Translations under genes and position numbers: made by a program
The notes under the pieces: generated by a model
Told to the model about the DNA's origin: nothing
Seen by the model: only the letters and a program-made list of their open reading frames with translations
Database searches by the model: none
Assembly: GCF_016481275.1 (NCBI RefSeq)
Contig: NZ_JAEMNW010000002.1
Span: 1,178,001-1,242,000 of the forward strand
Source of the DNA: Antrihabitans auranticaus
GTDB taxonomy: Bacteria > Actinomycetota > Actinomycetes > Mycobacteriales > Mycobacteriaceae
Direction: 5' to 3'
DNA: 64,000 bases
Shown here: piece by piece, positions 8,862 to 18,640 of the stretch
How positions within the stretch are numbered: the stretch's first letter is position 1
Layout: each line of letters starts with the position of its first letter

Positions 8862-10042
8862 CCGAGTGTGGCGTCCACCGCACGGGCACTCAAAACGTGG
8901 TCGAGAATCATTGCCGCGCTGCCGATTACGCCGGACTCCTCACCGTAGGTCGACGGCCGGATCTCGAGTTCCCTGGTGACCAGTGCGGTGGCATTACCGT
9001 AGACGGTTTCCCGAAGGCCTGCGACGAATGTGTCGTAGGCCTTCGACATGTCTCCACCGACAACCAGGACCTCGGGGTTGAGCAGATTGACCGCTCCGGC
9101 AAGTACTTCACCGATCTGGCGGCCGCTCTCCCTGACCAGACGAAGTGCCTCGGGATCGCCGGTTGCGGCAAGGTCGACAACGGCCCTGATGTGGCCGACG
9201 GCTCGGCCCTGCTGCTGCAGGTTCCGCACCAGCGCCCAGCCGCCGGCAATCGCCTCCAAGCAACCGGTGTCGCCGCACCGGCACGAAACCCCCACTGCCG
9301 CAGGTGTCTTCGTGTGGCCGAACTCCCCCGCAGCGCCGAGCGCACCGCGTTGCAGCACGCCACCGGCCACTATCCCCGCACCGAGGCCGGTCGAAGCCTT
9401 GATCAGAAGAACGTTCTCGAAATGCTCGCGGTGTTCGCGGCGCTCCGAGAGCACGATGACGTTGGCATCGTTGTCGAGCAGTACTGGCGCGCCTGTGAGC
9501 GCTGCGAAGTACGGCGCCAACGGGATTGCGTCCCAGCCGCTCATGATCGGCGAACTGAGGCTGCAGCCACGCGCCCGGTCGGCAGTTCCCGGAATGCTCA
9601 GCCCGACACCCATGACCTCGTTGCGACCACGGCCCAAATCGTCGAGCAGAACCTCGAGCCGCTTGACGACGTCGGGCATCAGGTCGTCGGGTCCGATGCC
9701 GATCTCTTGGTCGACGTCGGCCATCGCGAGTACGTCACCCGCAAGGTTGCACACACCGAGCCGTGTCCGGCTTCGGCCGAGGGCCGCGGACAGGACGACA
9801 CCGGCGTCGGCGTTGAAGGTCAGCCGCGCGGGCGGCCGTCCGCCGGTGGACGACCCTTCTTCGCGCTCGAGTACAAGTCCGCGTGCGTGCAGCGCAGCAA
9901 CCCGGGCGGCAACTGCCGTACGGGAGAGACCGGTAATCCGGCCGACCTCGCTTCGAGTCGTGGCTGCACCGTCGCGGATCAGCACAAACACCTCGCCGGC
10001 GGTCGCGGTCGGCGCAGAGAAGGACAGACGCATACACGTCAT
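8858..10042 (-). CDS. ROK-family transcriptional regulator
   Basis: A 394-residue protein: N-terminal winged helix (about residues 10-75, SEVGRITGLSRTAVAARVAAL) and a C-terminal sugar-kinase-like ROK domain with GVGLSIPG, DNDANV, STGLGAGIV and the zinc motif CRCGDTGCLE. ROK repressors of the NagC/Mlc type release DNA on binding a sugar or sugar phosphate. It is divergent from zwf-edd-eda, so control of the Entner-Doudoroff genes is likely. Start at ATG 10042, with ATG 10033 as an alternative. Confidence 0.88.
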   Translation of the reverse strand: MTCMRLSFSAPTATAGEVFVLIRDGAATTRSEVGRITGLSRTAVAARVAALHARGLVLEREEGSSTGGRPPARLTFNADAGVVLSAALGRSRTRLGVCNLAGDVLAMADVDQEIGIGPDDLMPDVVKRLEVLLDDLGRGRNEVMGVGLSIPGTADRARGCSLSSPIMSGWDAIPLAPYFAALTGAPVLLDNDANVIVLSERREHREHFENVLLIKASTGLGAGIVAGGVLQRGALGAAGEFGHTKTPAAVGVSCRCGDTGCLEAIAGGWALVRNLQQQGRAVGHIRAVVDLAATGDPEALRLVRESGRQIGEVLAGAVNLLNPEVLVVGGDMSKAYDTFVAGLRETVYGNATALVTRELEIRPSTYGEESGVIGSAAMILDHVLSARAVDATLG

Positions 10043-10103
10043 TCAACCAACAAGCTATAAGTCGGGCAACAACGTAAGCGCAGCATCTTTGTCCTTCTAA
10101 ATA

Positions 10104-10143
10104 CCTAAGTTGGGTTGCACACGCGCCTAAGTCTCGCCTAGGC
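10104..10143. promoter_or_regulatory. Phased CCTA repeats upstream of zwf: candidate ROK operator
   Basis: CCTAAGT occurs at 10104 and 10126, and CCTAGGC at 10137: spacings of 22 and 11 bp, i.e. whole helical turns. GCCTA at 10125 and TAGGC ending at 10143 also form an inverted repeat with a 9-bp spacer. The set lies between the divergent ROK regulator and zwf, 39 bp from the zwf start. Confidence 0.4.
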
Positions 10144-10181
10144 TGCTACTCGACAGACTTCACATCACGTGAGGAGGCACC

Positions 10182-11660
10182 ATGTCGACCGCGAAACCCG
10201 TGGAACCTTTCGATTTCGTCGTTTTCGGCGGAACAGGCGATCTGGCCGTTCGCAAACTCCTACCAGCCCTCTATCTCCGCGAGCACGACGGCGAACTCCC
10301 TGCCGAATCGCGCATCATCGCCGCGTCGCGAGCAGGCCTCGACGTTTCGGGATACCGCGACAAAGTGCGCGGCGAGCTCGGCCGATTCGTTCCAGAAAAC
10401 ACTCTCGACGAGGCCACCCTCGACCGCTTCTTGGCCCGACTCGAGTATGCGAGCATCGATTTCGCCAACGGAAACGATTGGGCCGCACTGACGACACTGC
10501 TGGCCGACCGGACGAACAAGACCCGCGTCTTCTACCTCGCTTGCGCACCAAAGCTTTTCGGTCCGATCTGTGCGGAACTCGCCGCGAACGACCTCGTCGA
10601 CGACGACTCCCGCGTGGTCCTCGAAAAGCCGATCGGTCACGACCTCGAATCGGCGCGGGCCATCAACGACGCCGTCGGTGCGGTCTTCGAAGAGGCGCAG
10701 ATCTTCCGAATCGATCACTACCTGGGCAAGGAAAGCGTTCAGAACCTGCTCGTGACGCGGTTTGCAAACACGTTCCTCGAGCCGCTCTGGAACTCGAGCT
10801 GGATCGATCACATCCAGATCACCGTTTCCGAGTCGCTCGGCGTCGGCGCCCGTGGCGACTACTACGACACGTCCGGGGCACTGCGCGACATGCTGCAGAA
10901 CCACCTGCTCCAAGTGCTCTGCCTCGTCGCGATGGAACCGCCGACCTACGTCGACAAGGAAACGGTTCGCGACGAGAAGCTCAAGGTGCTCCTGGCCCTG
11001 AAGCCGATGACGCCCAAAGACGTGAAGCGCAATACTGTTGCGGGCCAATATGTTCCCGGCCTCGCGGACGGCGTCGCAGTCCCCGGCTACAAGGACGAGG
11101 CAGACAACCCCGACAGCCGGACGGAGACTTTTGCCGCAGTCAAGGCCGAGGTGCGAAATTGGCGTTGGGCCGGCGTGCCGTTCTACCTCCGAACCGGCAA
11201 GCGGATGGAACGGCGCCTTTCCGAGATAGTCGTCCAGTTCAAACCCGTTCCGCACCCGATGTTTCCGGACAGCGAAGGCGCCGCGGAGCCGAACAAGCTC
11301 GTTATTCAGTTGCAGCCCAACGAGGGCATGCGACTGCACATGACGGCCAAGCAGCCCGGACCCGGCGGCGTGCGGTTGCGCCCGGTCTCGCTGGATCTCA
11401 GTTACACCGAGGCCTTCTCGCGGCCATCGCCGGATGCCTACGAACGCCTGCTCATGGACGTCGTTCGCGGCAATCCGACACTTTTCATGCGCCGCGACGA
11501 GGTCGAAGCGGCATGGGCGTGGGTGGAGCCGATTCTGTTGGGCTGGAAGCAGTCCGAACAAGGCCCGCGGCGCTACCCGGCAGGCACGAACGGTCCCACC
11601 GATGCGACCACACTCATCGAGCGCGACGGCCGTACCTGGCACGAAGGAGCACCAGCATGA
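10182..11660 (+). CDS. zwf: Glucose-6-phosphate 1-dehydrogenase
   Basis: A 492-residue NAD(P)-dependent dehydrogenase (EC 1.1.1.49), full length. [16 protein letters not shown] at about residues 16-31 is the nucleotide-binding loop, and RIDHYLGKE (about 180-188) is the substrate-binding/catalytic signature with the active His. GAGGAGG precedes ATG 10182. Its last codons overlap edd by 4 bp (ATGA), so zwf, edd and eda form a tight operon feeding 6-phosphogluconate into the Entner-Doudoroff route. No opcA and no 6-phosphogluconolactonase gene follow, unlike the usual actinobacterial tkt-tal-zwf-opcA-pgl cluster, so this is probably a second, ED-dedicated copy. Confidence 0.95.
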   Translation: MSTAKPVEPFDFVVFGGTGDLAVRKLLPALYLREHDGELPAESRIIAASRAGLDVSGYRDKVRGELGRFVPENTLDEATLDRFLARLEYASIDFANGNDWAALTTLLADRTNKTRVFYLACAPKLFGPICAELAANDLVDDDSRVVLEKPIGHDLESARAINDAVGAVFEEAQIFRIDHYLGKESVQNLLVTRFANTFLEPLWNSSWIDHIQITVSESLGVGARGDYYDTSGALRDMLQNHLLQVLCLVAMEPPTYVDKETVRDEKLKVLLALKPMTPKDVKRNTVAGQYVPGLADGVAVPGYKDEADNPDSRTETFAAVKAEVRNWRWAGVPFYLRTGKRMERRLSEIVVQFKPVPHPMFPDSEGAAEPNKLVIQLQPNEGMRLHMTAKQPGPGGVRLRPVSLDLSYTEAFSRPSPDAYERLLMDVVRGNPTLFMRRDEVEAAWAWVEPILLGWKQSEQGPRRYPAGTNGPTDATTLIERDGRTWHEGAPA

Positions 11661-13489
11661 CCTACACACATCCGGTCCTGGCGGAAGTCACCGACCGCAT
11701 CATCGCGGCGAGCGAACCACAGCGTACGAAGTACCTGAAGCGCATTCGACTGGCGGGCGACCGCGGTCCCGCCCGCGGGCGCCTGGCCTGCGCAAACCTC
11801 GCCCACGGCTTTGCCGCATCCGGCAAGGCCGACAAGCAGGCACTGCGCGGCATGGTCAAGCCGAACATCGCGATCGTGTCGGCGTACAACGACATGCTTT
11901 CGGCGCACAAACCGTTCGAAACGTTTCCCGCGCGATTGAAGCAGGCCGTCATCGAAGCGGGCGGGATCGCCCAGTTCGCCGGTGGCGTCCCGGCCATGTG
12001 CGACGGCATCACGCAGGGCCGCGAAGGTATGGAGTTGTCGTTGTTCAGCCGCGATGTCATTGCCATGTCGACGGCAATCGCGTTGTCTCACGACATGTTC
12101 GACGGCGCGCTCATGCTCGGTGTGTGCGACAAGATCGTTCCGGGCCTGCTGATCGGGGCACTCGGGTTCGGCCATTTGCCGACCGTCTTCGTGCCGGCCG
12201 GTCCGATGACCTCGGGGCTGTCCAACGGCGAGAAGGCAAAGGCGCGCCAGTTGTACGCGGAAGGCAAGGTCGGCCGCGATGCGTTGCTCGAGGCCGAAGC
12301 CGCGTCCTACCACAGCAGCGGCACGTGCACGTTCTTCGGCACAGCCAACTCCAATCAGTTGCTGATGGAGGTGATGGGCCTGCATCTACCGGGATCGAGT
12401 TTCGTCAATCCCGGCACGCCGCTTCGCGATGCACTCACCTCCGAGGCCGGGCGCCGCGTCACCGGCCTGACCGCACTGGGCGAGAACTACACACCGGTCG
12501 GCGAGCTGGTCGACGAGCGCGCGATCGTCAACGGCTGCGTTGCTCTGCTCGCTGTAGGCGGTTCGACGAACCACACGATGCATCTGGTCGCCATCGCGCG
12601 TGCTGCGGGAATCACGTTGACCTGGAACGACATCTCGCAACTCAGCTCGGTTGTGCCGTTGCTCGCCCGGATCTACCCGAACGGCAGTGCCGACGTGAAT
12701 CACTTCCATGCCGCCGGCGGTCTCGGTGTCGTCATCGGGTCGCTCCTGGATGCGGGCCTATTGCACGAGGACGTACACACAGTGGCCGGTCGCGGTCTGC
12801 GCCGCTATATCCAGGAGCCCAAGCTGGACGGCGACGGCGTCCTCTGGCACGACGGGACGAACATCAGCCACGACACGACCGTGCTGCGCGGGTTCGACGA
12901 TCCGTTCGACGTCGACGGCGGCCTGAAAACCCTTGCGGGCAATCTCGGTTCGTGCGTGATCAAGACGTCCGCGGTGAAGCAAGAACATCGCACTGTTACC
13001 GCTCCTGCCGTCGTGTTCGACGATCAGGCAGACTTCCTCTCTGCCTTCGCCGACGGCGAACTCGACGGCGATCTGGTGGCCGTGCTGCGTTACCAGGGCC
13101 CCAGGGCAATCGGCATGCCCGAGCTCCACAAGCTCTCTCCCGCACTCGGTGTCCTGCAAGATCGTGGTCACCGCGTTGCGCTGGTCACGGACGGCAGAAT
13201 GTCCGGTGCATCCGGAAAGGTCCCGGCGGCAATCCATCTCACGCCCGAGGCCGCCTCCGGTGGACCACTCGCCCGGGTGCGCAACGGTGACAGCATCACC
13301 GTCGACGCAATCGCGGGGACCCTGACTGTCCACGTTCCGGACGCCGAGTTCGCCGCCCGCACACCGACCGGGAGAGCCCCGGACCCGGACGAGTGGGTGG
13401 GCACCGGCCGCGAGCTGTTCGCCGGCATGCGCGCCGTTGTCGGACCGGCCGATCAGGGTGCGAGTGCCATCTCCGCATGGGTCGCGTGA
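11657..13489 (+). CDS. edd: 6-Phosphogluconate dehydratase
   Basis: A 610-residue IlvD/Edd-family dehydratase (EC 4.2.1.12) forming 2-keto-3-deoxy-6-phosphogluconate. Family motifs include [44 protein letters not shown] and [14 protein letters not shown]; the cysteines in CDG, CDK and GTC should bind the 4Fe-4S cluster. The length and the HKPFE segment point to Edd rather than dihydroxy-acid dehydratase IlvD. It starts at ATG 11657 inside the zwf stop. The frame also stays open backwards through zwf, which is a base-composition effect. Confidence 0.95.
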   Translation: MTYTHPVLAEVTDRIIAASEPQRTKYLKRIRLAGDRGPARGRLACANLAHGFAASGKADKQALRGMVKPNIAIVSAYNDMLSAHKPFETFPARLKQAVIEAGGIAQFAGGVPAMCDGITQGREGMELSLFSRDVIAMSTAIALSHDMFDGALMLGVCDKIVPGLLIGALGFGHLPTVFVPAGPMTSGLSNGEKAKARQLYAEGKVGRDALLEAEAASYHSSGTCTFFGTANSNQLLMEVMGLHLPGSSFVNPGTPLRDALTSEAGRRVTGLTALGENYTPVGELVDERAIVNGCVALLAVGGSTNHTMHLVAIARAAGITLTWNDISQLSSVVPLLARIYPNGSADVNHFHAAGGLGVVIGSLLDAGLLHEDVHTVAGRGLRRYIQEPKLDGDGVLWHDGTNISHDTTVLRGFDDPFDVDGGLKTLAGNLGSCVIKTSAVKQEHRTVTAPAVVFDDQADFLSAFADGELDGDLVAVLRYQGPRAIGMPELHKLSPALGVLQDRGHRVALVTDGRMSGASGKVPAAIHLTPEAASGGPLARVRNGDSITVDAIAGTLTVHVPDAEFAARTPTGRAPDPDEWVGTGRELFAGMRAVVGPADQGASAISAWVA

Positions 13490-14109
13490 TGACGATGCCC
13501 GAATCGCTTATCGATCGCGTCCCTGTCGTCCCCGTTGTCGTCGTCGACCGCGTCGAAGACGCGGTACCCATAGCCCGCGCGCTGGTGGACGGGGGCATAC
13601 CGGTCATCGAACTCACCTTGCGTACGCCGGTCGCGCTAGACGCCATCGAGCGGATCGCGACCGAAGTCCCCGAGATCTTCGTCGGTGCGGGCACGATCGT
13701 TTCTCCGCAGCAGGCCAAGGAAGCGGCAGCGGCAGGCGCACAGTTCTTGGTGTCGCCGGGTAGCACGCCGAGCCTGCTGCGGGCGATGACCGACACCGGG
13801 TTGCCGCATCTGCCCGGCGTTGCAACGGTTTCCGAGGTCCTCGGTCTGCTGGAGGCCGGCTACACGGAGATGAAGTTCTTCCCGGCCGAGGCGGCGGGCG
13901 GCGCACAGTTCCTCGGCTCCATCCACAGTCCGGTGCAGGCGGCCCGCTTCTGCCCGACCGGTGGCATCTCACCCGCGAACGCGGCCGAGTATTTGGCGCT
14001 GCCGAACGTGGGATGCGTCGGCGGTTCGTGGATTACGCCACCGGCCGCCGTCGTCGCCCGGGACTGGACGCGAATCGCCATGCTCGCCGCTGCTGCGTCG
14101 GCGTTCTGA
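13489..14109 (+). CDS. eda: KDPG aldolase
   Basis: A 206-residue class I aldolase (EC 4.1.2.14) cleaving KDPG to pyruvate and glyceraldehyde-3-phosphate. The Schiff-base lysine is in EMKFFPAEAAGG, the acid/base Glu in VIELTLRTP, and the phosphate-binding part is CPTGGISPANAAEYL. ATG 13489 overlaps the edd stop by one base (TGATG). With zwf and edd it completes the Entner-Doudoroff pathway; glgX follows after 44 bp in the same direction. Confidence 0.95.
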   Translation: MTMPESLIDRVPVVPVVVVDRVEDAVPIARALVDGGIPVIELTLRTPVALDAIERIATEVPEIFVGAGTIVSPQQAKEAAAAGAQFLVSPGSTPSLLRAMTDTGLPHLPGVATVSEVLGLLEAGYTEMKFFPAEAAGGAQFLGSIHSPVQAARFCPTGGISPANAAEYLALPNVGCVGGSWITPPAAVVARDWTRIAMLAAAASAF

Positions 14110-14153
14110 TTCGCAGGGTTTCCCCACGGGCCGGGTTGGGTAAGGTTCGGGAC

Positions 14154-16277
14154 GTGAGCGAAGTTGTGTGGCCCGGTTATGCCTATCCGCTCGGCGCCAC
14201 CTACGACGGGTCAGGCACCAACTTCGCATTGTTCAGCGAGGTCGCCGAACGAGTGGAGCTGTGCCTGTTCGACGAGTCCGGTGCCGAGACGAGACTCGTG
14301 CTGCCCGAAATGGACGGTTTCGTGTGGCACGGCTTTCTGCCCGATATCCAGCCCGGTCAGCGGTACGGCTACCGGGTGCACGGGCCCTACGACCCAGCGA
14401 ACGGGCAGCGCTGTAATCCGAACAAGTTGCTCGCCGACCCGTACGCAAAGGCGATCGACGGCCACTTCGACTGGGATCAGTCCCTTTTCAGCTACAACTT
14501 CGGCGATCCAGACAGCCGCAACGACGACGACTCCGCGGCGAGCATGCCGAAATCGGTTGTCATCAATCCATACTTCGATTGGGGCGTCGATCGGCCGCCG
14601 CGCCGCACTTACGCCGATACCGTCATCTACGAGGCCCACGTGAAGGGTCTGACGCAGACCCATCCCGATATTCCCGAGCGAATCCGGGGCACGTATGCAG
14701 GAATCGCACACCCCGTCGTCATCGAGCATCTCCAGTATCTCGGCATCACCGCCATCGAACTGATGCCGGTGCACCATTTTGCGAACGACTCCACCCTCAT
14801 CGAGAAGGGGCTCTCGAACTACTGGGGATACAACACGATCGGCTTCTTCGCTCCGGATCCGAAGTACACGGCGAGCACGAGCCCGGGCGGCCAGGTGCAA
14901 GAGTTCAAGACGATGGTCCGGGCTCTGCACGAGGCAGGCATCGAAGTCATCCTCGACGTGGTCTACAACCACACCGCGGAGGGCAATCACCTCGGTCCGA
15001 CGCTGTCGATGCGCGGCATCGACAACGCGGCGTATTACCGGACCGTCGACGACGACCGGCGCTACTACATGGACTACACGGGCACCGGAAACAGCCTCAA
15101 CGTCGGCCATCCACACACGCTGCAGCTCATCATGGACTCGCTGCGGTACTGGGTCACCGAGATGCACGTCGACGGCTTCCGTTTCGACCTCGCATCCACG
15201 CTTGCCCGCGAGTTCTACGACGTCGACCGGTTGTCGACGTTCTTCGAGCTCGTCCAGCAGGATCCCATCGTCAGCCAGGTCAAGCTCATCGCCGAACCCT
15301 GGGACGTCGGTCCCGGCGGGTACCAGGTCGGCAACTTTCCACCGCAGTGGACGGAATGGAACGGCAAGTACCGTGACACGGTCCGTGACTTCTGGCGCGG
15401 TGAACCGTCGAGCCTCGGCGAGTTCGCGTCGCGGCTCACCGGATCTGCCGATCTGTACGAACGCACCGGGCGCCGGCCGTTCGCGTCGATCAACTTCGTC
15501 ACCGCGCACGATGGATTCACGTTGCGGGACTTGGTGTCCTACAACGAGAAGCAGAACGAGGCGAACGGCGAGGACAACAACGACGGCGAGAACCACAACC
15601 GCTCGTGGAACTGCGGAATCGAAGGACCTACCGACGACGCGGAAATCAATGCGTTGCGCGCCCGGCAGCAACGCAATTTCATTGCCACGACGCTGCTTTC
15701 CGAAGGCGTGCCGATGCTGTGTCACGGCGACGAGCTCGGTCGTACGCAAGGTGGCAACAACAACGCGTTCTGTCAGGACAACGAGATCGCCTGGATCGAC
15801 TGGGCGAATGCGGACACCGCACTCATCGAGTTCACTCGTGCCACATCGGAATTGCGGGCGCAGCACCCCGTCTTTCGGCGCAGGCGCTTCTTCGACGGTC
15901 TACCGGTCCGGCACCGCGACGCCGAGAACCGTCCCGACATCGCATGGTTCACCCCCGCCGGTGAGGAGATGACCGACGCGGACTGGGAGTCCGGGTTCGG
16001 TCGGTCGGTGTTGGTGTATCTCAACGGTCTGGGCATCCCGGACAGCGACGCGCGCGGTGAACGGGTGGTCGACGACTCGTTCGTGTTGTGCTTCAACGCT
16101 TCCGACGAGACGCTCGACTTCGCGATGCCGCCTGCCGAGTTCGCCGAGGCCTGGACCGTGGTGCTGACCACCGATACCGACTCCCCCGACCCCGAGGCCG
16201 GCTATGCGGCGGGCGAACAGGCGAAAGTGGGTCCACGCACGCTTGTCGTTCTCCAGCAGACCCCCGTGGGTTCCTAA
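14154..16277 (+). CDS. glgX: Glycogen debranching enzyme (isoamylase type)
   Basis: A 707-residue GH13 enzyme with an N-terminal CBM48/isoamylase domain (about residues 10-100) and a catalytic TIM barrel. Conserved regions are VYNHT, VDGFRFDLA (nucleophile Asp), LIAEPWDVGPGGYQVG (acid/base Glu) and FVTAHDGFTL. GlgX/TreX removes alpha-1,6 branches trimmed by phosphorylase. It usually sits with treY and treZ; here it follows eda, placing release of stored glucose beside glucose-6-phosphate catabolism. Start GTG 14154 is poorly supported by a ribosome site. Its stop overlaps that of the convergent amidase gene. Confidence 0.93.
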   Translation: MSEVVWPGYAYPLGATYDGSGTNFALFSEVAERVELCLFDESGAETRLVLPEMDGFVWHGFLPDIQPGQRYGYRVHGPYDPANGQRCNPNKLLADPYAKAIDGHFDWDQSLFSYNFGDPDSRNDDDSAASMPKSVVINPYFDWGVDRPPRRTYADTVIYEAHVKGLTQTHPDIPERIRGTYAGIAHPVVIEHLQYLGITAIELMPVHHFANDSTLIEKGLSNYWGYNTIGFFAPDPKYTASTSPGGQVQEFKTMVRALHEAGIEVILDVVYNHTAEGNHLGPTLSMRGIDNAAYYRTVDDDRRYYMDYTGTGNSLNVGHPHTLQLIMDSLRYWVTEMHVDGFRFDLASTLAREFYDVDRLSTFFELVQQDPIVSQVKLIAEPWDVGPGGYQVGNFPPQWTEWNGKYRDTVRDFWRGEPSSLGEFASRLTGSADLYERTGRRPFASINFVTAHDGFTLRDLVSYNEKQNEANGEDNNDGENHNRSWNCGIEGPTDDAEINALRARQQRNFIATTLLSEGVPMLCHGDELGRTQGGNNNAFCQDNEIAWIDWANADTALIEFTRATSELRAQHPVFRRRRFFDGLPVRHRDAENRPDIAWFTPAGEEMTDADWESGFGRSVLVYLNGLGIPDSDARGERVVDDSFVLCFNASDETLDFAMPPAEFAEAWTVVLTTDTDSPDPEAGYAAGEQAKVGPRTLVVLQQTPVGS

Positions 16278-17683
16278 ACAACAGGGCGCTTCTGCCACCA
16301 TTGCGTCGCGTCCTGAAATGCCTTGGCGGCATTGAGGACCCGGAAGTCAGCATGCCGCGGCCCCACGATCTGCAGGCCGACCGGTAAGCCCGCGGCCGTG
16401 AACCCGCACGGAACAGTCACGGCCGGTTGCTGGGTCAGGTTGAACGGGTAGGTGAACGGGGTCCAACTTGTCCACCGCTTGCCAGGTCCGTCGGCAGGGG
16501 CCTCCACACCGGCTTCGAAGGCAACGATCGGCATCGTCGGTGTGACCAGTAGGTCGTATCGGTCGTGGAACGCGCCCATCCGCACGCCGAGGTTCATCCG
16601 TTGAGCCGTTGCCTCCAGGTAGTCCAGAGCGCTGTAGTTGCGACCCTGTTCGCACACCTCGGCGAGGCCTGGATCGAGCAGCTCCCGTTGCTCCGCGGTC
16701 AGGTGGTCCGTCGCCTTCGCCGCGCCCGCGAACCAGAGGCACTCGAAAGCCCATACCGGATCGTCGAATCCGGGATCGACTTCCTCGACGATCGCACCGA
16801 TGTCCGCCAGCACGGTGACGGCGGTGTCGACGACGCGGGCAACTTCGGGATCGACGTCCACGTGGCCGAGATCGCGGCTGTACCCGACCCGCAGTCCTGC
16901 GATCGGGGCGTCGATCGATGCGCTGGCTCGCGCTGACGCGACCGCGAGCGCCGACCAGTCGCGGTGGTCGGCGCCGCTGATCACGTCGAGCAGCAGGGCA
17001 TTGTCTTCGACCGTGCGAGTGATCGGCCCGACGTGCGCCAACGTTCCGAACGGGCTGGACGGATACAGCGGGACGGTGCCGTAGGTGGCCTTGAACCCGA
17101 CCACACCGCAAAAGCTTCCGGGAATCCGGACGGACCCGCCGCCGTCGGTACCGAGTGCGAGGGGACCCATCCCGGCGGCTACCGCGGCCGCGGCGCCGCC
17201 CGACGACCCACCGCTGGTCCGATCCGTCGCCCACGGGTTGCGTGTGACACCGCACAGCGGGCTGTCGGTGACGCCTTTCCAGCCGAGTTCCGGAGTGGTC
17301 GTTTTGCCGATCAGCACGGCGCCGGACTCACGGACCCGAGCAACAGACGGCGCGTCGACCGCCCATTCCTGTTCGGGATCGACGGTGCGCGAGCCGCGCA
17401 AGGTCGGCCAGCCGTCGGTCAACAGGAGGTCCTTGATCGAGACCGGAACGCCGTCGATGGGGCCCAGCGGTTGCCCGTTTCGCCAGCGAGTTTCAGATCT
17501 CCGAGATTCGGCTAGCGCGGAAGCCGAATCCAGCACACAATAGGCGTTGACGGCGTCGTCTAGGGATTGCACTCGGTCCAGGGCGGCCGTGGCTACATCG
17601 ACAGGCGAAACCTCTCGCTTGCGATATGCGGCGACTAGGTCGGTTGCAGTCCAATCGGCTAGGTCGGTCGGTCGTGTAGTCAC
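16274..17683 (-). CDS. Amidase, amidase-signature family
   Basis: A 469-residue hydrolase with the Ser-cisSer-Lys triad: Lys in SIKDLLL, the signature GGSSGGAAAAVAAGMGPLAL with the cis-serine, and the nucleophile Ser in DGGGSVRIPGS. It is a free-standing amidase, not GatA in a GatCAB operon. GTG 17683 follows GGAAGGGGA; a frame 25 codons longer is rejected. It is divergent from the first racemase-like gene across the ATTGTTGACAAT operator, so it probably belongs to the GntR-controlled catabolic cluster and could open the pathway by hydrolysing an amide or imide. Substrate unknown. Confidence 0.9.
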   Translation of the reverse strand: MTTRPTDLADWTATDLVAAYRKREVSPVDVATAALDRVQSLDDAVNAYCVLDSASALAESRRSETRWRNGQPLGPIDGVPVSIKDLLLTDGWPTLRGSRTVDPEQEWAVDAPSVARVRESGAVLIGKTTTPELGWKGVTDSPLCGVTRNPWATDRTSGGSSGGAAAAVAAGMGPLALGTDGGGSVRIPGSFCGVVGFKATYGTVPLYPSSPFGTLAHVGPITRTVEDNALLLDVISGADHRDWSALAVASARASASIDAPIAGLRVGYSRDLGHVDVDPEVARVVDTAVTVLADIGAIVEEVDPGFDDPVWAFECLWFAGAAKATDHLTAEQRELLDPGLAEVCEQGRNYSALDYLEATAQRMNLGVRMGAFHDRYDLLVTPTMPIVAFEAGVEAPADGPGKRWTSWTPFTYPFNLTQQPAVTVPCGFTAAGLPVGLQIVGPRHADFRVLNAAKAFQDATQWWQKRPVV

Positions 17684-17770
17684 GGATCCCCTTCCCGGGC
17701 GAAGTCGGCAGTACCCCACAACCCAACTGAAAGCTTTCGGCCAGGTTCGCAGTGGCACCTCCGATAGTAG

Positions 17771-17782
17771 ATTGTTGACAAT
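17771..17782. promoter_or_regulatory. GntR operator copy 1 (ATTGTTGACAAT)
   Basis: A 12-bp palindrome with 5-bp arms ATTGT/ACAAT around TG, between the divergent amidase and racemase-like genes, 12 bp before the racemase start at 17795. Identical to copies at 19062 and 26877. Regulation by the GntR protein encoded at 20697-21401 is inferred. Confidence 0.7.
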
Positions 17783-17794
17783 ATGGAGGTGAAG

Positions 17795-18640
17795 ATGGGC
17801 ACATTACGCGCCGAGGCAGAATTTCTCGGAATCATCGTTCCGTATGACTTCGCGCTCGATCGCGAGATCTGGCGGTGGACCCCGAAACGCGTATCACTGC
17901 TCATCACGCGGACCGCACAGCTCGGCCTGCCCTCGACTGTCGCCATGGCCGAATCGATCAGCACCGATCGCGCTGTCCGCAACGCGACCCGCCGCCTGCT
18001 GACCACCGATCCGGCGGCGATTGTGTATCTCTGCACCTCAGGGAGCTTTATTCGCGGTGCCGCAGGCGAGGAACAGATGCGGGCAGTCATGCGCAAGGCC
18101 GGTGCGCCGGCAGCGGTGACGACTGCGGGCGCGCTGGTGCAGGCCTGCCGCGCTCTCGATATCTCGAAAATTGCAGTCGCCACGCCCTACATCGACAGCG
18201 TCACACAACGGCTGCATACGTTCTTGGACGAATCCGCTGTCGATGTCGTGTCGAGCATCGGACTCGGCCGCGAAGATCGCATCTGGCAGGTCCCCGAGGA
18301 GAACATAGTCGATCTGGTCCACGCTGCCGACGATCCGCGCGCCGACGCCGTCTTCGTAAGCTGTACGAACTTACGCACCTACGGTTTGATCCGGCAACTG
18401 GAGATCGACCTCGGCAAGCCGGTGCTCACGGCGAACCAGGTGTCGATCTGGGCAGCGCTACGCGCCGCCGGCATCCAGCAGCCAGATATCAAACAGCGCC
18501 TGTTCATCGACACCTGGCGCGGAAGCCGGCGGCGTCCGCCGTCAGAGACCACCCTCGCGGCGCTCGAATCGCAACCGCTCGCCCGCCGCGCCGTGGCGCC
18601 AAAGGTCGTTGGAGGCGGCCGCAATCTCGTCCAGCCCTGA
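17795..18640 (+). CDS. Asp/Glu racemase superfamily protein (maleate isomerase/arylmalonate decarboxylase-like), two-Cys form
   Basis: A 281-residue protein of the superfamily containing maleate cis-trans isomerase, arylmalonate decarboxylase and aspartate/glutamate racemases. Both catalytic cysteines are present: C80 in YLCTSGSF and C190 in FVSCTNLRT. A tail of about 40 residues (RRPPSETTLAALES onward) goes beyond the fold. ATG 17795 follows GGAGGTG; ATG 17783 is four codons earlier but would remove that ribosome site. The last 99 bp overlap the 3' end of the convergent DUF3830 gene. A second paralogue lies at 19095. Isomerase, racemase or decarboxylase activity cannot be separated by motifs. 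Confidence 0.85.
   Translation: MGTLRAEAEFLGIIVPYDFALDREIWRWTPKRVSLLITRTAQLGLPSTVAMAESISTDRAVRNATRRLLTTDPAAIVYLCTSGSFIRGAAGEEQMRAVMRKAGAPAAVTTAGALVQACRALDISKIAVATPYIDSVTQRLHTFLDESAVDVVSSIGLGREDRIWQVPEENIVDLVHAADDPRADAVFVSCTNLRTYGLIRQLEIDLGKPVLTANQVSIWAALRAAGIQQPDIKQRLFIDTWRGSRRRPPSETTLAALESQPLARRAVAPKVVGGGRNLVQP

Noticed and set aside
10169-13489. Open frame of 1106 codons running through zwf and edd
   Set aside because: The first 496 codons are the edd frame read through zwf; zwf is a clear full-length gene in another frame and edd has a proper ATGA start at 11657.
14211-15866. 551-codon minus-strand frame opposite glgX
   Set aside because: Antisense shadow with no domain pattern; glgX motifs on the plus strand are decisive.
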